Shown here piece by piece: positions 46,479-56,248 of a stretch of DNA of 64,000 nt; positions within the stretch are counted from its first letter, which is position 1; the number at the start of each line of letters is the position of its first letter. The stretch covers positions 444,419 to 508,418 of the forward strand of contig NZ_JAEAMR010000007.1 of the NCBI RefSeq assembly GCF_015999245.1. Reading direction: 5' to 3'. Source of the DNA: Streptomyces sp. AV19 (lineage in GTDB: Bacteria; Actinomycetota; Actinomycetes; Streptomycetales; Streptomycetaceae). The position numbers were made by a program, and so were the translations under genes. Under the pieces are notes generated by a model. The model saw nothing but the letters and a program-made list of their open reading frames with translations, was not told the origin of the DNA and did no database searches.

Positions 46479-46590
46479 GCGTGCGGAGCATAGTGCCTGA
46501 CCAGACGGCATTTCCGGGGGAGGGCCGGGCTCCGTACGGTCGGAAGCGTCTCCCGGGGAAACCCCGGAGAAACCACAGAAAGGTCCTTCC

Positions 46591-47193
46591 ATGAAGATCC
46601 TCCTCGTCGGCGCGGCCGGCACCCTCGGCAGCGCGGTCGCCAAGGCGCTGGACGCGCGCGGCCACGAACTCGTCACCGTCGGCCGCATCAGCGGCGACCT
46701 CCGGCTCGACGTCTCCGACCCGGAGGCCGTCGGCCGCCTCTACGAGCGGGTCACGGGCCTGGACGCGGTCGCCGTCGCGGGCGGGGACGCGGTCTTCAAG
46801 CCGCTGGCCGAGCTGACGGCGGACGACATCGCGGCGACGCTGCGGACCAAGGCGCTGAGCCAGCTGGAGCTGGTCCGCCAGGGGGCCCGGCACCTCGTGC
46901 CGAACGGTTCCTTCACCCTGGTCACCGGGGTGCTCACGGAGGATCCCGTGGTCGCCGGGGCGGCGGCGTCGGCCGCCAACGGCGCGGTGGAGGCGTTCGT
47001 CCGCGCCGCCGCGATCGAGCTCGCGCCGCTGCGCGTCAACGCGGTCAGCCCGACGATGCTGACCGAGTCGGCGGAGGCGTACGGCGCGGTCTTCCCGGGC
47101 GTGGAGCCCGTCCCGGCGGCGTCGGCGGCGGCCGCGTACGTCCGCTCGATCGAGGGGCGGCACACGGGACGGGTGTACAAGGTCGGCCACTGA
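46591..47193 (+). CDS. Short-chain dehydrogenase/reductase with altered catalytic site
   Basis: A 200-residue Rossmann protein (VGAAGTLGSAVAKALDARG; NGAVEAFVRAAAIELAPLRVNAVSPTML). At the catalytic position the usual YxxxK appears to be replaced by A-S-A-A-N, so both Tyr and Lys are missing, while the cofactor-binding part and NAVSP are intact. It may bind NADP without classical chemistry or belong to a divergent subfamily. GAAAGG lies near the ATG. Probably controlled by the divergent LysR. Confidence 0.85.
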   Translation: MKILLVGAAGTLGSAVAKALDARGHELVTVGRISGDLRLDVSDPEAVGRLYERVTGLDAVAVAGGDAVFKPLAELTADDIAATLRTKALSQLELVRQGARHLVPNGSFTLVTGVLTEDPVVAGAAASAANGAVEAFVRAAAIELAPLRVNAVSPTMLTESAEAYGAVFPGVEPVPAASAAAAYVRSIEGRHTGRVYKVGH

Positions 47194-47208
47194 CGGCCGC
47201 GCGGCGGC

Positions 47209-48324
47209 CTAGCGCAGGACGCCCTCCAGGAAGTCGCTGCCCAGGCGGGCCACCACCGTCAGGTCCAGCTGGTGGAGCACGTACCGGCCGCGGCGCCGGG
47301 TGGTGAGCAGCCCGGCCTTCTTCAGTACGGCGAGGTGCCGGGACGCCTCCGGCGCGCTGATGCCGTGCTCGGTGGCCAGCTCGCCGGTGGTGCAGGCGCT
47401 GCGCGCCAGCCAGCGGCACATGCGCAGGCGCATCGGGTGGGCCAGGGCCTCCATGCGCAGCTTGAGGAGGTCCAGCGAGGCCGGGTCCGGCAGTTCGGGC
47501 ATCCCGACCGGGTAGTGGATCATCGGCCGCCAGCCCGGCGCGGACAGCACGAGCAGGTGCGGCCAGCCCAGGGACGAGGGGACGAGCGTGAGGCCGGGGC
47601 CGACCTCGGGGGCCAGTGCCGTGGCCCGGCCGGAGGTCAGCTTGTCCACGGTGATGAGGGTCCCGCGGTCGTCCACCGACACCGCGGGCGACACCTCGGC
47701 CAGCGCCTCGCGCAGCCCCCGGCGGCGCAGCACCTCCGTCTTGTGCCGGGCGTCGGTGGCGAGCTGGACGCCCACCCGGCGCCAGACGTCGCCGAAGAAC
47801 GCCTGCTCGCAGTCCTCGAACAGGCGGCGCAGCCAGGTCCGGACGCCCGGCGGGTCGTCCAGCAGGCGCCGGGCGAACACCACGGCCCGCGGGCCGCGGG
47901 CCGCCGCGCGCTCCAGGGCGACGGCACGGGAGCGCGCGTCGCGCAGCGGTGGGCCGACGGAGGTGTAGTAGCCGGAACAGGAGACGTCGAGGGCTGCCTC
48001 GACGTACCGCTCGTCGTCCAGCCGGTCGAGCATGTCCAGTTCCTCCGCGAGCGTGGCGCCGGGCCTGCCGTCGGCCGAGGGCAGGCACGCGAGCGGCGTG
48101 AACACGTCGGAGATGACCGGCCCCCACAGGGAGTCCGCCTCGCAGAGCCGGTCGGCGAGGTCGGGCTTCAGCCCCGTGGCCGTCGCGGTCACCCAGCCGT
48201 GGAGCCCGGGGTGGTGCGAGGGCTCGGCGAGCACGTGCAGGGCATGACCCAGCTCGGCCAGGGGCGACGCGGCGAACAGGACACGTTCGGGCGGCAGGCC
48301 CGCGATGTCGATCGTCACGCTCAT
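47209..48324 (-). CDS. ArsR-type helix-turn-helix regulator with DUF5937-like domain
   Basis: A 371-residue protein. The first 240 residues form a DUF5937-like sensory region; the C-terminus (about 285-355: LRMEALAHPMRLRMCRWLARSACTTGELATEHGISAPEASRHLAVLKKAGLL) is an ArsR winged helix. No metal-binding cysteines in the classical ELCVCDL position are visible. ATG 48324 or 48333 are both possible. It converges with the SDR gene. Confidence 0.85.
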   Translation of the reverse strand: MSVTIDIAGLPPERVLFAASPLAELGHALHVLAEPSHHPGLHGWVTATATGLKPDLADRLCEADSLWGPVISDVFTPLACLPSADGRPGATLAEELDMLDRLDDERYVEAALDVSCSGYYTSVGPPLRDARSRAVALERAAARGPRAVVFARRLLDDPPGVRTWLRRLFEDCEQAFFGDVWRRVGVQLATDARHKTEVLRRRGLREALAEVSPAVSVDDRGTLITVDKLTSGRATALAPEVGPGLTLVPSSLGWPHLLVLSAPGWRPMIHYPVGMPELPDPASLDLLKLRMEALAHPMRLRMCRWLARSACTTGELATEHGISAPEASRHLAVLKKAGLLTTRRRGRYVLHQLDLTVVARLGSDFLEGVLR

Positions 48325-48423
48325 GTGCCCCATTCTGGGCGTGCCGTGACGGGGGTGTTGATCATTTGACGGTCCTCGTCAATCCACGGGCTTCGGGGGG
48401 CGGGCACGGCGCACGGTGGGGGC

Positions 48424-48684
48424 ATGAACGCGACTCAGCAGCACATGCTCGACAGTTACCGCGCCCTGCAGCAGGGGGTGCCGGTGCCGCCTGCGCCGGG
48501 GACGGATGAGGTGCGGGTGGTTCGGGAGGTTCGTGGGTGGCGGGAGTTTCGGCGGGTTTTGGCGGGGAGGGTGGTTCGGCGGCGACGGTCTGTGGTGGCT
48601 CCGACTCCGACTCCGACTCCGGATCCGGCTCCGGTTCCGGGTGCGGTCCCGGCTCGGGTGCCGGAGGCCGGGCGCTGCCGGTGA
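48424..48684 (+). CDS. Small hypothetical protein
   Basis: An 86-residue protein (MNATQQHMLDSYRALQQG..PPAPGTDEVRVVREVRGWREFRRVL) with GGTGGGGG just before its ATG. The first 50 residues look like a conserved Streptomyces small protein; the C-terminus is Pro/Thr/Ala repeats encoded by CCGACT/CCGGAT-type tandem codons (48600-48650) and may vary. Function unknown. Confidence 0.6.
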   Translation: MNATQQHMLDSYRALQQGVPVPPAPGTDEVRVVREVRGWREFRRVLAGRVVRRRRSVVAPTPTPTPDPAPVPGAVPARVPEAGRCR

Positions 48685-48711
48685 CGGGCCGCAGTCGGGT
48701 GCCGACTCGTT

Positions 48712-48772
48712 TTTCTGCCCCGGACCCTCCCCCGGGCGCGAGCCCGTTCCGCCCCCGGAGCACCCCCGCCCC
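48712..48772. repeat. Small fragment related to the dispersed element
   Basis: TGCCCCGGACCCTCCCCCGG followed by CGCGAGCCCG resembles the terminus of the repeat family, but the rest is missing. A TAGCAT -10-like element (48780-48785) follows and could serve the gene at 48840. Confidence 0.4.
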
Positions 48773-48839
48773 GAGCGCGTAGCATGACAGCGGAATCGTC
48801 CGGTACCCCCGCGGACTGGAACGGAAGGCATCCCGCCGC

Positions 48840-49769
48840 GTGAACGCACAACACACCTCCGGGCAGACGAGCCCGCAGGACCGCCCCGCCCGGCTCACCG
48901 TCGGCGTCGTCGGCGCCGGCCGCGTCGGCCCCGTCCTCGCCGCCTCGCTCGCCCTCGCCGGGCACAGGCCCGTCGCCGTCTCCGGCGTCTCCGACGCCTC
49001 GCTGCGCCGGGCCGCCGACATCCTGCCCGGCGTCCCCGTCGTGACCCCCGCCGAGGTGCTGGCCCGGGCCGAGCTGGTCCTGCTCACCGTGCCCGACGAC
49101 GTCCTGCCGGGGCTGGTCGCCGGGCTCGCCGGGACCGGGGCCGTCCGCCCCGGCCAGCTGCTCGTCCACACCTCCGGACGGCACGGCGCCGCCGTCCTCG
49201 ACCCCGCCACCCGGGCCGGGGCCCTGCCGCTCGCCCTGCACCCCGCCATGACCTTCACCGGCACCTCCGTGGACGTCCAGCGGCTGGCCGGCTGCTCCTT
49301 CGGCGTCACCGCCCCCGAGGAACTGCGACTGGCCGCGGAGGCACTGGTCATCGAGATGGGCGGCGAGCCCGAGTGGATCGAGGAGGCCGCCCGGCCGCTC
49401 TACCACGCGGCCCTGGCCATCGGCTCCAACCACCTGGTGACCCTGATCGCCCAGGCCATGGAGCTGCTCGGCACGGCGGGCGTCGCCCACCCGGCCCGGA
49501 TGCTCGGCCCCCTGCTCGGGGCCGCCCTCGACAACGCCCTGCGCAGCGGTGACGCGGCCCTGACCGGCCCGGTCGCGCGCGGCGACGCCGGCACCGTGGC
49601 CGCCCACGTCGCCGAGCTGCGCGCGCACGCCCCGCAGGCCGTCGCCGGCTATCTGGCGATGGCCCGCACCACCGCCGACCGCGCCCTGGCGAACGGCCTG
49701 CTCAAGGCCGAACTGGCGGAAGACCTGCTCGTCGTCCTCGCGGACGGCGCGGACGGAGGAGACCGGTGA
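48840..49769 (+). CDS. DUF2520 Rossmann-like protein, first gene of the cofactor operon
   Basis: A 309-residue protein with an N-terminal Rossmann fold ([24 protein letters not shown]) and a C-terminal DUF2520 helical domain ([27 protein letters not shown]). The fold is related to ketopantoate reductase and pyrroline carboxylate reductase. It overlaps panC by GTGA. An attractive guess is a reductase role in pantothenate synthesis, but this is not shown. GTG start with GGAAGG 12 nt upstream. Confidence 0.87.
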   Translation: MNAQHTSGQTSPQDRPARLTVGVVGAGRVGPVLAASLALAGHRPVAVSGVSDASLRRAADILPGVPVVTPAEVLARAELVLLTVPDDVLPGLVAGLAGTGAVRPGQLLVHTSGRHGAAVLDPATRAGALPLALHPAMTFTGTSVDVQRLAGCSFGVTAPEELRLAAEALVIEMGGEPEWIEEAARPLYHAALAIGSNHLVTLIAQAMELLGTAGVAHPARMLGPLLGAALDNALRSGDAALTGPVARGDAGTVAAHVAELRAHAPQAVAGYLAMARTTADRALANGLLKAELAEDLLVVLADGADGGDR

Positions 49770-50662
49770 CCGACCAGCTCATGAACGACGCGCTGCTCAT
49801 AGGCGACGCGGCGGAGCTCCGCGCCCTGCCGGGCACCGGCGCCGGGCCGCGCGCCGTCGTGATGACCATGGGCGCCCTGCACGAGGGCCACGCCACCCTG
49901 ATCCGCGAGGCCCGGAAGGCCGCCGGGGAGGCCGGGCAGGTCGTCGTCACCGTCTTCGTCAACCCGCTCCAGTTCGGCCCGGACGAGGACCTCGACCGCT
50001 ACCCGCGCACCCTGGAGGCCGACCTCGCGCTCGCACGGGAGGCCGGCGCGGACGCCGTCTTCGCGCCCTCCGTCGCCGAGGTCTACCCGGGCGGCGAGCC
50101 CGAGGTCCGGGTCACCGCCGGGGCCATGGGCGAGCGCCTCGAAGGCGCCCACCGCCCCGGGCACTTCGACGGCGTCCTCACCGTCGTCGCCAAGCTGCTC
50201 CACCTCACCGCGCCCGACGTCGCCCTCTTCGGGCAGAAGGACGCCCAGCAGCTCGCGCTGATCCGGCGCATGGCGCGCGACATCAACTTCCCCGTGGAGA
50301 TCGTCGGCGTCCCCACCGTCCGCGAGGGCGACAACCTGGCGCTCTCCAGCCGCAACCGCTACCTCTCGGACGCCGACCGGGCCTCCGCTCTGGAGCTCTC
50401 CCGCGCGCTCCTCACCGGGAAGGCCGCCGCCCCGCGGGGCCCGGCCGCCGTGCGCCGCGCCGCCCGCGCCGTCCTGGACGCCGCGGCGACGGCGGAGCCG
50501 CCCGTCGTCCTCGACTACCTGGCCCTCGTCGACCCGGCCGACTTCACCGAGGTCCCCGACGACCACACCGGCGAGGCCGTCCTGGCCGTCGCCGCCAAGG
50601 TGGGCACCACCCGCCTCATCGACAACATCGTGCTGGACCTCGCCCCGGAGGAGCGGTCATGA
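49766..50662 (+). CDS. panC: Pantothenate synthetase
   Basis: A 298-residue enzyme joining pantoate and beta-alanine with ATP. Motifs are [58 protein letters not shown] and [17 protein letters not shown] precedes the GTG by about 6 nt. Overlaps both neighbours by 4 nt. Confidence 0.96.
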   Translation: MTDQLMNDALLIGDAAELRALPGTGAGPRAVVMTMGALHEGHATLIREARKAAGEAGQVVVTVFVNPLQFGPDEDLDRYPRTLEADLALAREAGADAVFAPSVAEVYPGGEPEVRVTAGAMGERLEGAHRPGHFDGVLTVVAKLLHLTAPDVALFGQKDAQQLALIRRMARDINFPVEIVGVPTVREGDNLALSSRNRYLSDADRASALELSRALLTGKAAAPRGPAAVRRAARAVLDAAATAEPPVVLDYLALVDPADFTEVPDDHTGEAVLAVAAKVGTTRLIDNIVLDLAPEERS

Positions 50663-52344
50663 GCGGCAGCGGCATACGACTCGCGGCGCCCGGCCCCGGC
50701 TGGTCCGTCGACGCCGACGTCGTCGTCATCGGCTCCGGCGTCGCCGGCCTCACCGTCGCGCTGCGCTGCGCCGCGGGCGGCGCGAACGTCGCGGTCGTCA
50801 CCAAGGCCCTCCTGGACGACGGCTCCACCCGCTGGGCCCAGGGCGGCATAGCGGCCGCCCTCGGTGAGGGGGACACCCCGGAGCAGCACCTGGACGACAC
50901 CCTCGTCGCCGGCGTCGGCCTGTGCGACGAGGAGGCCGTGCGGACGCTCGTCACCGAGGGCCCCGACGCCGTCCGCCGGCTCATCGGCACCGGCGCCCGC
51001 TTCGACACCGACGCCGCGACCGGCGAGATCCTGCTGACCCGCGAGGGCGGCCACCACCGCCACCGCATCGCCCACGCCGGCGGCGACGCGACCGGCGCGG
51101 AGATCTCCCGGGCGCTGGTGGCGGCCGTGCGCGACGCCGGGATCCGGGTCATCGAGCACGCCCTCGTCCTCGACCTCCTCAAGGACGCCGCCGGCCGGGC
51201 CGCCGGCCTCCTGCTGCACGTCATGGGCGAGGGCCAGCACGACGGCGTCGGCGCCGTCCGGGCCGGGGCCGTGGTCCTGGCCACCGGCGGCATGGGCCAG
51301 GTGTTCTCCGCGACCACCAATCCGTCCGTCTCCACCGGCGACGGCGTCGCGCTCGCGCTGCGCGCCGGAGCGGAGGTCTCCGACCTGGAGTTCGTCCAGT
51401 TCCACCCCACCGTGCTGTGGCTCGGCCCGGACGCCGAGGGGCAGCAGCCCCTGGTGTCGGAGGCCGTGCGCGGCGAGGGCGCCCACCTCGTGGACGCCGA
51501 CGGCGTGCGCTTCATGGCCGGGCAGCACGAGCTCGCCGAGCTGGCGCCCCGCGACATCGTCGCCAAGGGCATCATGCGGCGCATGCGGGAGACCGGCACC
51601 GAGCACATGTACCTCGACGCCCGGCACTTCGGCGCCGCCATGTGGGCCGAGCGCTTCCCCACGATCCTGGCCGCCTGCCGCACCCACGGCATCGACCCGG
51701 TGACCGAGCCGATCCCGGTCGCCCCGGCCGCGCACTACGCGTCCGGCGGCGTCCGCACCGACCTGCGCGGCCGGACGACCGTCCCCGGCCTGTACGCGTG
51801 CGGCGAGGTCGCGTGCACCGGCGTGCACGGCGCGAACCGGCTCGCGTCCAACTCGCTCCTGGAGGGCCTGGTCTTCGCCGAGCGCATCGCGGCGGACATC
51901 GGCGCGTCCCACCGTCCGGCGGGCGAGGGCGTCCCGGTGGCGGAGACCGAGCGCCTGGTCGCGCCGGAGACGCGGTTCGCCGTCCAGCGCGCCATGACGG
52001 CGGGCGCCGGGGTGCTCCGCTCCCGGGAGAGCCTCACGCGCGCCGCCGCCGAGCTGGCCCGGATCGAGGAGACCGCCGACAAGGCCGTCGAGCCCGGCAC
52101 CGACGCCTGGGAGGCCACCAACCTGCTGCTCGTCGCCCGCGTCCTGGTCGCCGCCGCCCTGCACCGCGAGGAGACCCGGGGCAGCCACTGGCGCGAGGAC
52201 CGGCCCGACCGGGACGATGCCGCCTGGCGACGGCACGTTCTCGTCACCCTCCGCCCGGACCGTACGCTTGCGGTCTCCACCACCGAGACGGCAGCCTTCC
52301 CGCCGGCGTTTCCGCCTTCCGCAGCACCGAGGAGCACCGCGTGA
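50659..52344 (+). CDS. nadB: L-aspartate oxidase
   Basis: A 561-residue flavoprotein oxidising aspartate to iminoaspartate, the first step of de novo NAD synthesis. FAD-binding [15 protein letters not shown] at about residues 25-39, [23 protein letters not shown] and the substrate-site [17 protein letters not shown] are present. The C-terminal helical domain is complete. Coupled to panC (ATGA) and nadC (GTGA). nadA, which uses the product, is not in the window. Confidence 0.96.
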   Translation: MSGSGIRLAAPGPGWSVDADVVVIGSGVAGLTVALRCAAGGANVAVVTKALLDDGSTRWAQGGIAAALGEGDTPEQHLDDTLVAGVGLCDEEAVRTLVTEGPDAVRRLIGTGARFDTDAATGEILLTREGGHHRHRIAHAGGDATGAEISRALVAAVRDAGIRVIEHALVLDLLKDAAGRAAGLLLHVMGEGQHDGVGAVRAGAVVLATGGMGQVFSATTNPSVSTGDGVALALRAGAEVSDLEFVQFHPTVLWLGPDAEGQQPLVSEAVRGEGAHLVDADGVRFMAGQHELAELAPRDIVAKGIMRRMRETGTEHMYLDARHFGAAMWAERFPTILAACRTHGIDPVTEPIPVAPAAHYASGGVRTDLRGRTTVPGLYACGEVACTGVHGANRLASNSLLEGLVFAERIAADIGASHRPAGEGVPVAETERLVAPETRFAVQRAMTAGAGVLRSRESLTRAAAELARIEETADKAVEPGTDAWEATNLLLVARVLVAAALHREETRGSHWREDRPDRDDAAWRRHVLVTLRPDRTLAVSTTETAAFPPAFPPSAAPRSTA

Positions 52345-53351
52345 GCACCCCCGAGAACCTCCAGTACCGGCTGGGCACCTTCATCGACGAACCGGGCTGC
52401 GGCGACGGCTGCGCCTGCGGCGAGGGGCCCTCCGCCTACGAGTGCGGGCTCGACGAGTCCCTCGCCGTGCTGCTGGCCGAGGCCGGGCTGGACCCGGTGC
52501 TGGTCGAGGAGATCGCGCACATGGCCGTCGAGGAGGACCTCGACGGCGGCGTGGACGTCACCTCCGTCGCGACCGTCCCCGAGGACGCCGTCGCCACCGG
52601 CGACTTCACCGCCCGCGAGGCGGGCACGGTGGCCGGCCTGCGGGTCGCCGAGGCGATCCTCTCGGTGGTCTGTACCGACGACTTCGAGGTCGAGCGGCAC
52701 GTCGAGGACGGCGACCGGGTCGCCGCCGGCCGGCGCCTGCTGTCCGTCCGCACCCGCACCCGCGACCTGCTGACCGCCGAGCGCAGCATGCTCAACCTGC
52801 TGTGCCGGCTCTCCGGCATCGCCACCGCCACCCGCGCCTGGGCCGACGTCCTGGAGGGCACCGGCGCGGCTGTCCGCGACACCCGCAAGACCACCCCCGG
52901 GCTGCGGGCGCTGGAGAAGTACGCGGTCCGCTGCGGCGGCGGCGTCAACCACCGGATGTCGCTGTCGGACGCCGCGCTCGTCAAGGACAACCACGTCGTC
53001 GCCGCCGGCGGGGTGGCCGAGGCGTTCAAGGCCGTCCGCGAGCGCTTCCCCGACCTGCCGATCGAGGTCGAGGTGGACCGCCTGGACCAGATCCCGCCGG
53101 TGCTCGCCGAGGGCGCCGACCTGATCATGCTCGACAACTTCACCGTCGAGGCCACCCGAGAGGCCGTCGCCCTGGTCGCCGGCCGGGCCCGGCTGGAGTC
53201 CTCGGGCCGGCTCACCCTCGACAACGCCCCCGCCTACGCCGCCACCGGCGTGGACTACCTGGCCGTCGGCTCGCTCACCCACTCCTCGCCGATCCTCGAC
53301 ATAGGGCTCGACCTGCGGGAAGGCGAAGAGGGCGAAGGGGCCGAGGGCTGA
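52341..53351 (+). CDS. nadC: Nicotinate-nucleotide pyrophosphorylase (carboxylating)
   Basis: A 336-residue quinolinate phosphoribosyltransferase. Family motifs are EEDLDGGVDVTS, LLTAERSMLNLLCRLSGIAT, DTRKTTPGLRALEKYAVRCGGG, HRMSLSDAALVKDNHV and the C-terminal DYLAVGSLTHSS. About 35 residues precede the usual N-terminus and contain four cysteines (Cys20, 24, 26 and 35) in a CxxxCxC...C pattern, possibly a metal site. GAGGAG precedes the GTG. Confidence 0.96.
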   Translation: MSTPENLQYRLGTFIDEPGCGDGCACGEGPSAYECGLDESLAVLLAEAGLDPVLVEEIAHMAVEEDLDGGVDVTSVATVPEDAVATGDFTAREAGTVAGLRVAEAILSVVCTDDFEVERHVEDGDRVAAGRRLLSVRTRTRDLLTAERSMLNLLCRLSGIATATRAWADVLEGTGAAVRDTRKTTPGLRALEKYAVRCGGGVNHRMSLSDAALVKDNHVVAAGGVAEAFKAVRERFPDLPIEVEVDRLDQIPPVLAEGADLIMLDNFTVEATREAVALVAGRARLESSGRLTLDNAPAYAATGVDYLAVGSLTHSSPILDIGLDLREGEEGEGAEG

Positions 53352-54148
53352 TGCTGCTCACCATCGACGTCGGCAACACCCAGACCGTCCTCGGCCTCTT
53401 CGACGGCGAGGAGATCGTCGAGCACTGGCGCATCTCGACGGACGCCCGCCGCACGGCCGACGAGCTCGCCGTCCTCTTCCAGGGCCTGATGGGCCGTCAC
53501 CCGCTGCTCGGCGGGGACCTGGGCGAGGGCATCGGGGGCATCGCCATCTGCTCGACGGTCCCCTCCGTGCTGCACGAGATGCGCGAGGTGACCCGCCGCT
53601 ACTACGGCGACGTGCCCGCCGTCCTCGTCGAGCCCGGGGTCCGGACCGGCGTGCCGATCCTCATGGACAACCCCAAGGAGGTCGGCGCGGACCGCATCAT
53701 CAACGCGGTCGCCGCCGTCGAGCTCTACGGCGGCCCGTGCATCGTCGTCGACTTCGGCACGGCGACGACGTTCGACGCGGTGAGCGCGCGCGGCGAGTAC
53801 GTCGGCGGGGTCATCTCGCCCGGCATCGAGATCTCCGTCGAGGCGCTGGGCGTCAAGGGCGCCCAGCTCCGCAAGATCGAACTGGCCCGTCCGCGGAGCG
53901 TGATCGGCAAGAACACGGTCGAGGCGATGCAGTCCGGCATCATCCACGGCTTCGCGGGCCAGGTCGACGGCGTCGTCAACCGCATGGCCCGCGAACTGGC
54001 CGACGACCCCGACGACGTCACCGTCATCGCGACCGGCGGCCTGGCGCCGCTGGTCCTCGCCGAGGCGACGGTGATCGACGAGCATGAGCCGTGGCTGACG
54101 CTGGTCGGCTTGCGCCTGGTGTACGAGCGGAACGTGGCGCGGACGTAG
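53351..54148 (+). CDS. coaX: Type III pantothenate kinase
   Basis: A 265-residue ASKHA-fold kinase starting CoA synthesis. Motifs are LLTIDVGNTQTVLGLFDG, the monovalent-cation/pantothenate region EVGADRIINAVAA, VVDFGTATTFDAV and GGVISPGIEIS, and ATGGLAPLV. Overlaps nadC by one base (TGATG). Together with panC it frames the NAD genes, so one transcript supplies two cofactor pathways. Confidence 0.96.
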   Translation: MLLTIDVGNTQTVLGLFDGEEIVEHWRISTDARRTADELAVLFQGLMGRHPLLGGDLGEGIGGIAICSTVPSVLHEMREVTRRYYGDVPAVLVEPGVRTGVPILMDNPKEVGADRIINAVAAVELYGGPCIVVDFGTATTFDAVSARGEYVGGVISPGIEISVEALGVKGAQLRKIELARPRSVIGKNTVEAMQSGIIHGFAGQVDGVVNRMARELADDPDDVTVIATGGLAPLVLAEATVIDEHEPWLTLVGLRLVYERNVART

Positions 54149-54163
54149 GGCTGCGCCCGGGGG

Positions 54164-54777
54164 AATCTCCCCCGCCCCGCCCTTTCACCGTTTCCCGGGG
54201 CAGGCCCCCGGACCCGGCACCGCGCTTCGCGCGGTGAGCGGGGCTGCGCCCCAGCACCCCTACCGGGGGCTCCGCCCCCTGGCCCCGGCGAGGGTTGCGG
54301 CCCCTGCATCCTGGCGGGGGTTGCATCCCGTGCAACCGGCGGGCCTTAGCCCCCTGGCCCCGGCGCGAGAGTTGCGCCCCCGCATCCTGGCCGCGCGCCC
54401 CCTGCCCCCTGATCGGGGCTCCCGCCCCTGTGCTCCTGGCCGGGGCTCCCGCCCCCGGTCCCCTTTTCGGGGCTGCGCCCGGGGCCTCGCAGCGCGGCTA
54501 GCGCCGAGCTTTGCAACGCGGCTCCGCCGCGTTCGTCCTCAAGCGCCGGACGGGCTGAATGGCGCGCCCGGGCCCTAGTGCAGCTCGGGCCCCAGACCTG
54601 GGCCGGGTGCGCGATCCGGCCCGGGGAGGAGGCGACAACCAGCCCGTCCGGCGCTTGAGGACAGCGCCCGGAGGGCACTTCGGGGGTGCAGGGGGCGCAG
54701 CCCCGCCCACCGCGCGGACGCGGTACCGGGTCCGGGGCCTGCCCCGGGAAACGGGAAAAAGGCGGGGCGGGGAGAAA
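54164..54777. repeat. Dispersed palindromic element, copy 8 (long, with internal arrays)
   Basis: Left terminus CCCGCCCTTTCACCGTTTCC, then several GGGGCTCCGCCCC-type hairpins and related short units (54250-54480), the left core half GTCCTCAAGCGCCGGACGGG (about 54536), an internal section, the right core half CCCGTCCGGCGCTTGAGGAC (about 54643-54662) and a degraded right terminus GAAACGGGAAAAAGGCGGGG. No coding region is credible in the 696-nt gap. Confidence 0.85.
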
Positions 54778-54832
54778 AGACATCGCGCCGCGCCACACAC
54801 CACCGGTAGGCGAAAATTGTCCGTTTAGCACT

Positions 54833-54838
54833 TAAAGT
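54833..54838 (+). promoter_or_regulatory. -10 element for leaderless transcript
   Basis: TAAAGT lies exactly 6 nt before the ATG at 54845. Confidence 0.5.
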
Positions 54839-54844
54839 CGCCCC

Positions 54845-55492
54845 ATGCCAACGCCCTATGGATCCCGCGGCGGCATGGCGTTCAGCGCGGACGAACTGCG
54901 CGTCCTGCGCCGTGCCCTCGCCATCGCCCTCCAGCCCCGCACCGAGCCCACCGGGACGCACGAGATGCATGAGCACCGCGAGACCCGCGCAACGCACGAA
55001 AGCCGCGAGAAGCAGAAGTGCCTCCGGCTCGCACAGGCGGTGGACGAGGCCGCCCGCGAGGCCGCCCGGCTGCGCGCCTTCCTCCGCGCGGACCTCGCCC
55101 GCTACCGCGCCGCCCTCCCCGGCACCACCCCCGGCTACCTGGCGCGGCTCCAGGACGCCCTCGCGGTCGGCCACCGGCCCGGCGCCGAGGACCTGGCCGC
55201 CCTCGCCGCCCTGTGCGCCGCCCCGGCCGGCCCGGCCGAGACCGTCCGCCGCCGCGCCCTCCTCCGGCGCTGCGAGCGCGCCGCGGACACCCCCAAGCCG
55301 GGCGCCAAGCCCGCCCCCAAGCCCGGCGCGTCGCCCGCGCCCGAGCGGCCCAAGGCGCCGCCCGCGCCGCCCACCGGGCCCCGGCCCGACCGCCCCATTC
55401 CCACCCCCGGCGAGGTCTTTCCGCCCCGCCGCAAACCGGCGCCCCCGCCGGGAAGCCGGGTCCCGCAAGGCCCGCCGATGGCGCACGCGTAA
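54845..55492 (+). CDS. Hypothetical helical protein with proline-rich tail
   Basis: A 215-residue protein. Residues 10-140 are helix-rich (FSADELRVLRRALAIAL, RLAQAVDEAAREAARLRAFLRADLARYRAALPG, LARLQDALAVG); residues 145-215 are Pro/Ala/Lys-rich and probably disordered. It is not recognised as a characterised family; similar proteins occur upstream of small membrane proteins in Streptomyces. No ribosome-binding site, consistent with a leaderless start. Confidence 0.7.
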   Translation: MPTPYGSRGGMAFSADELRVLRRALAIALQPRTEPTGTHEMHEHRETRATHESREKQKCLRLAQAVDEAAREAARLRAFLRADLARYRAALPGTTPGYLARLQDALAVGHRPGAEDLAALAALCAAPAGPAETVRRRALLRRCERAADTPKPGAKPAPKPGASPAPERPKAPPAPPTGPRPDRPIPTPGEVFPPRRKPAPPPGSRVPQGPPMAHA

Positions 55493-55539
55493 TCTGGACG
55501 GGTCGCCAACCGATTCCAGAACCGAAGGAGCCGACGGCC

Positions 55540-55719
55540 ATGGACTATGTCGCCGCGCTGGTCCCGCCCGTGGTGATGGCGGTCGCATTCACCGCGCTGG
55601 TCATGACGATCATCAAGAGCCAGGGTGGAGCGAACAAGGGCAAGGAAGACGCCATCGTCGACGCGGCGTTCGCCCGTGCCGAGGCTGCCACGGCGGAAGG
55701 CAAGACCCCCACGGCCTGA
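55540..55719 (+). CDS. Small single-pass membrane protein
   Basis: A 59-residue protein with one N-terminal membrane helix (about residues 4-23, AALVPPVVMAVAFTALVMTI) and a charged Lys/Glu/Ala tail. GAAGGAG lies 9 nt before the ATG. It follows the helical protein by 47 nt and is closed by a strong intrinsic terminator. Function unknown. Confidence 0.82.
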   Translation: MDYVAALVPPVVMAVAFTALVMTIIKSQGGANKGKEDAIVDAAFARAEAATAEGKTPTA

Positions 55720-55742
55720 ACCCGAGGGGAAACCCGCGCCCC

Positions 55743-55786
55743 AGGGCGTGCGACCCGGAGACTATTTCCGGGGCGCACGCCCTTTT
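55743..55786 (+). terminator. Intrinsic terminator with U-tract
   Basis: A 10-bp perfect stem (55743-55752 with 55774-55783) extended by 5 more pairs after one mismatch, 9-nt loop, followed by TTTT. This is the most classical terminator in the window. Confidence 0.88.
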
Positions 55787-55840
55787 CGCCGCCGCCTTGC
55801 CGCCGCGTCCCGATAAACCGGCATTCGAGACATCTCCCAC

Positions 55841-55846
55841 TATTAT
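55841..55846 (+). promoter_or_regulatory. -10 element for leaderless BlaI-like transcript
   Basis: TATTAT lies exactly 6 nt before the GTG at 55853. Confidence 0.5.
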
Positions 55847-55852
55847 TCGCGT

Positions 55853-56248
55853 GTGGTTCGACGCCTCGGTGATCTGGAAGACGCCGTCATGACGCGCGTG
55901 TGGGAGTGGAACCGGCCGGTCACTGTTCGAGAAGTCCTCGAAGACCTTCAGCAGGAACGGTCGATCGCCTACACCACCGTGATGACCGTAATGGACAACC
56001 TGTATCAGAAGGGCTGGCTGCGGCGGGAAGCGGAAGGCCGCGCCTATCGATATGAGGCGGTCTCCAACCGGGCCGCCTACTCGGCCGCACTGATGAACGA
56101 AGCGTGGTCGGTCAGCGACAACCCCGCGGCCGCTCTCGTCGCCTTCTTCGGCATGATGTCGGCCGAACAACGCGAAGCCCTCCGCGACGCGATCCGGGTC
56201 GTGCAACTCGACGGACCCGCGGACGGAGCCCCGCCCGCCGGGCGATAG
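55853..56248 (+). CDS. BlaI/MecI/CopY-family transcriptional regulator
   Basis: A 131-residue winged-helix repressor (RRLGDLEDAVMTRVWEWNRPVTVREVLEDL, IAYTTVMTVMDNLYQKGWLRRE). Relatives repress beta-lactamase or copper genes and are usually paired with an M56 membrane peptidase sensor, which is absent here. The start is the GTG at 55853; the overlapping GTG at 55851 is in another frame. ArgA gene follows 9 nt after the stop. Confidence 0.9.
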   Translation: MVRRLGDLEDAVMTRVWEWNRPVTVREVLEDLQQERSIAYTTVMTVMDNLYQKGWLRREAEGRAYRYEAVSNRAAYSAALMNEAWSVSDNPAAALVAFFGMMSAEQREALRDAIRVVQLDGPADGAPPAGR

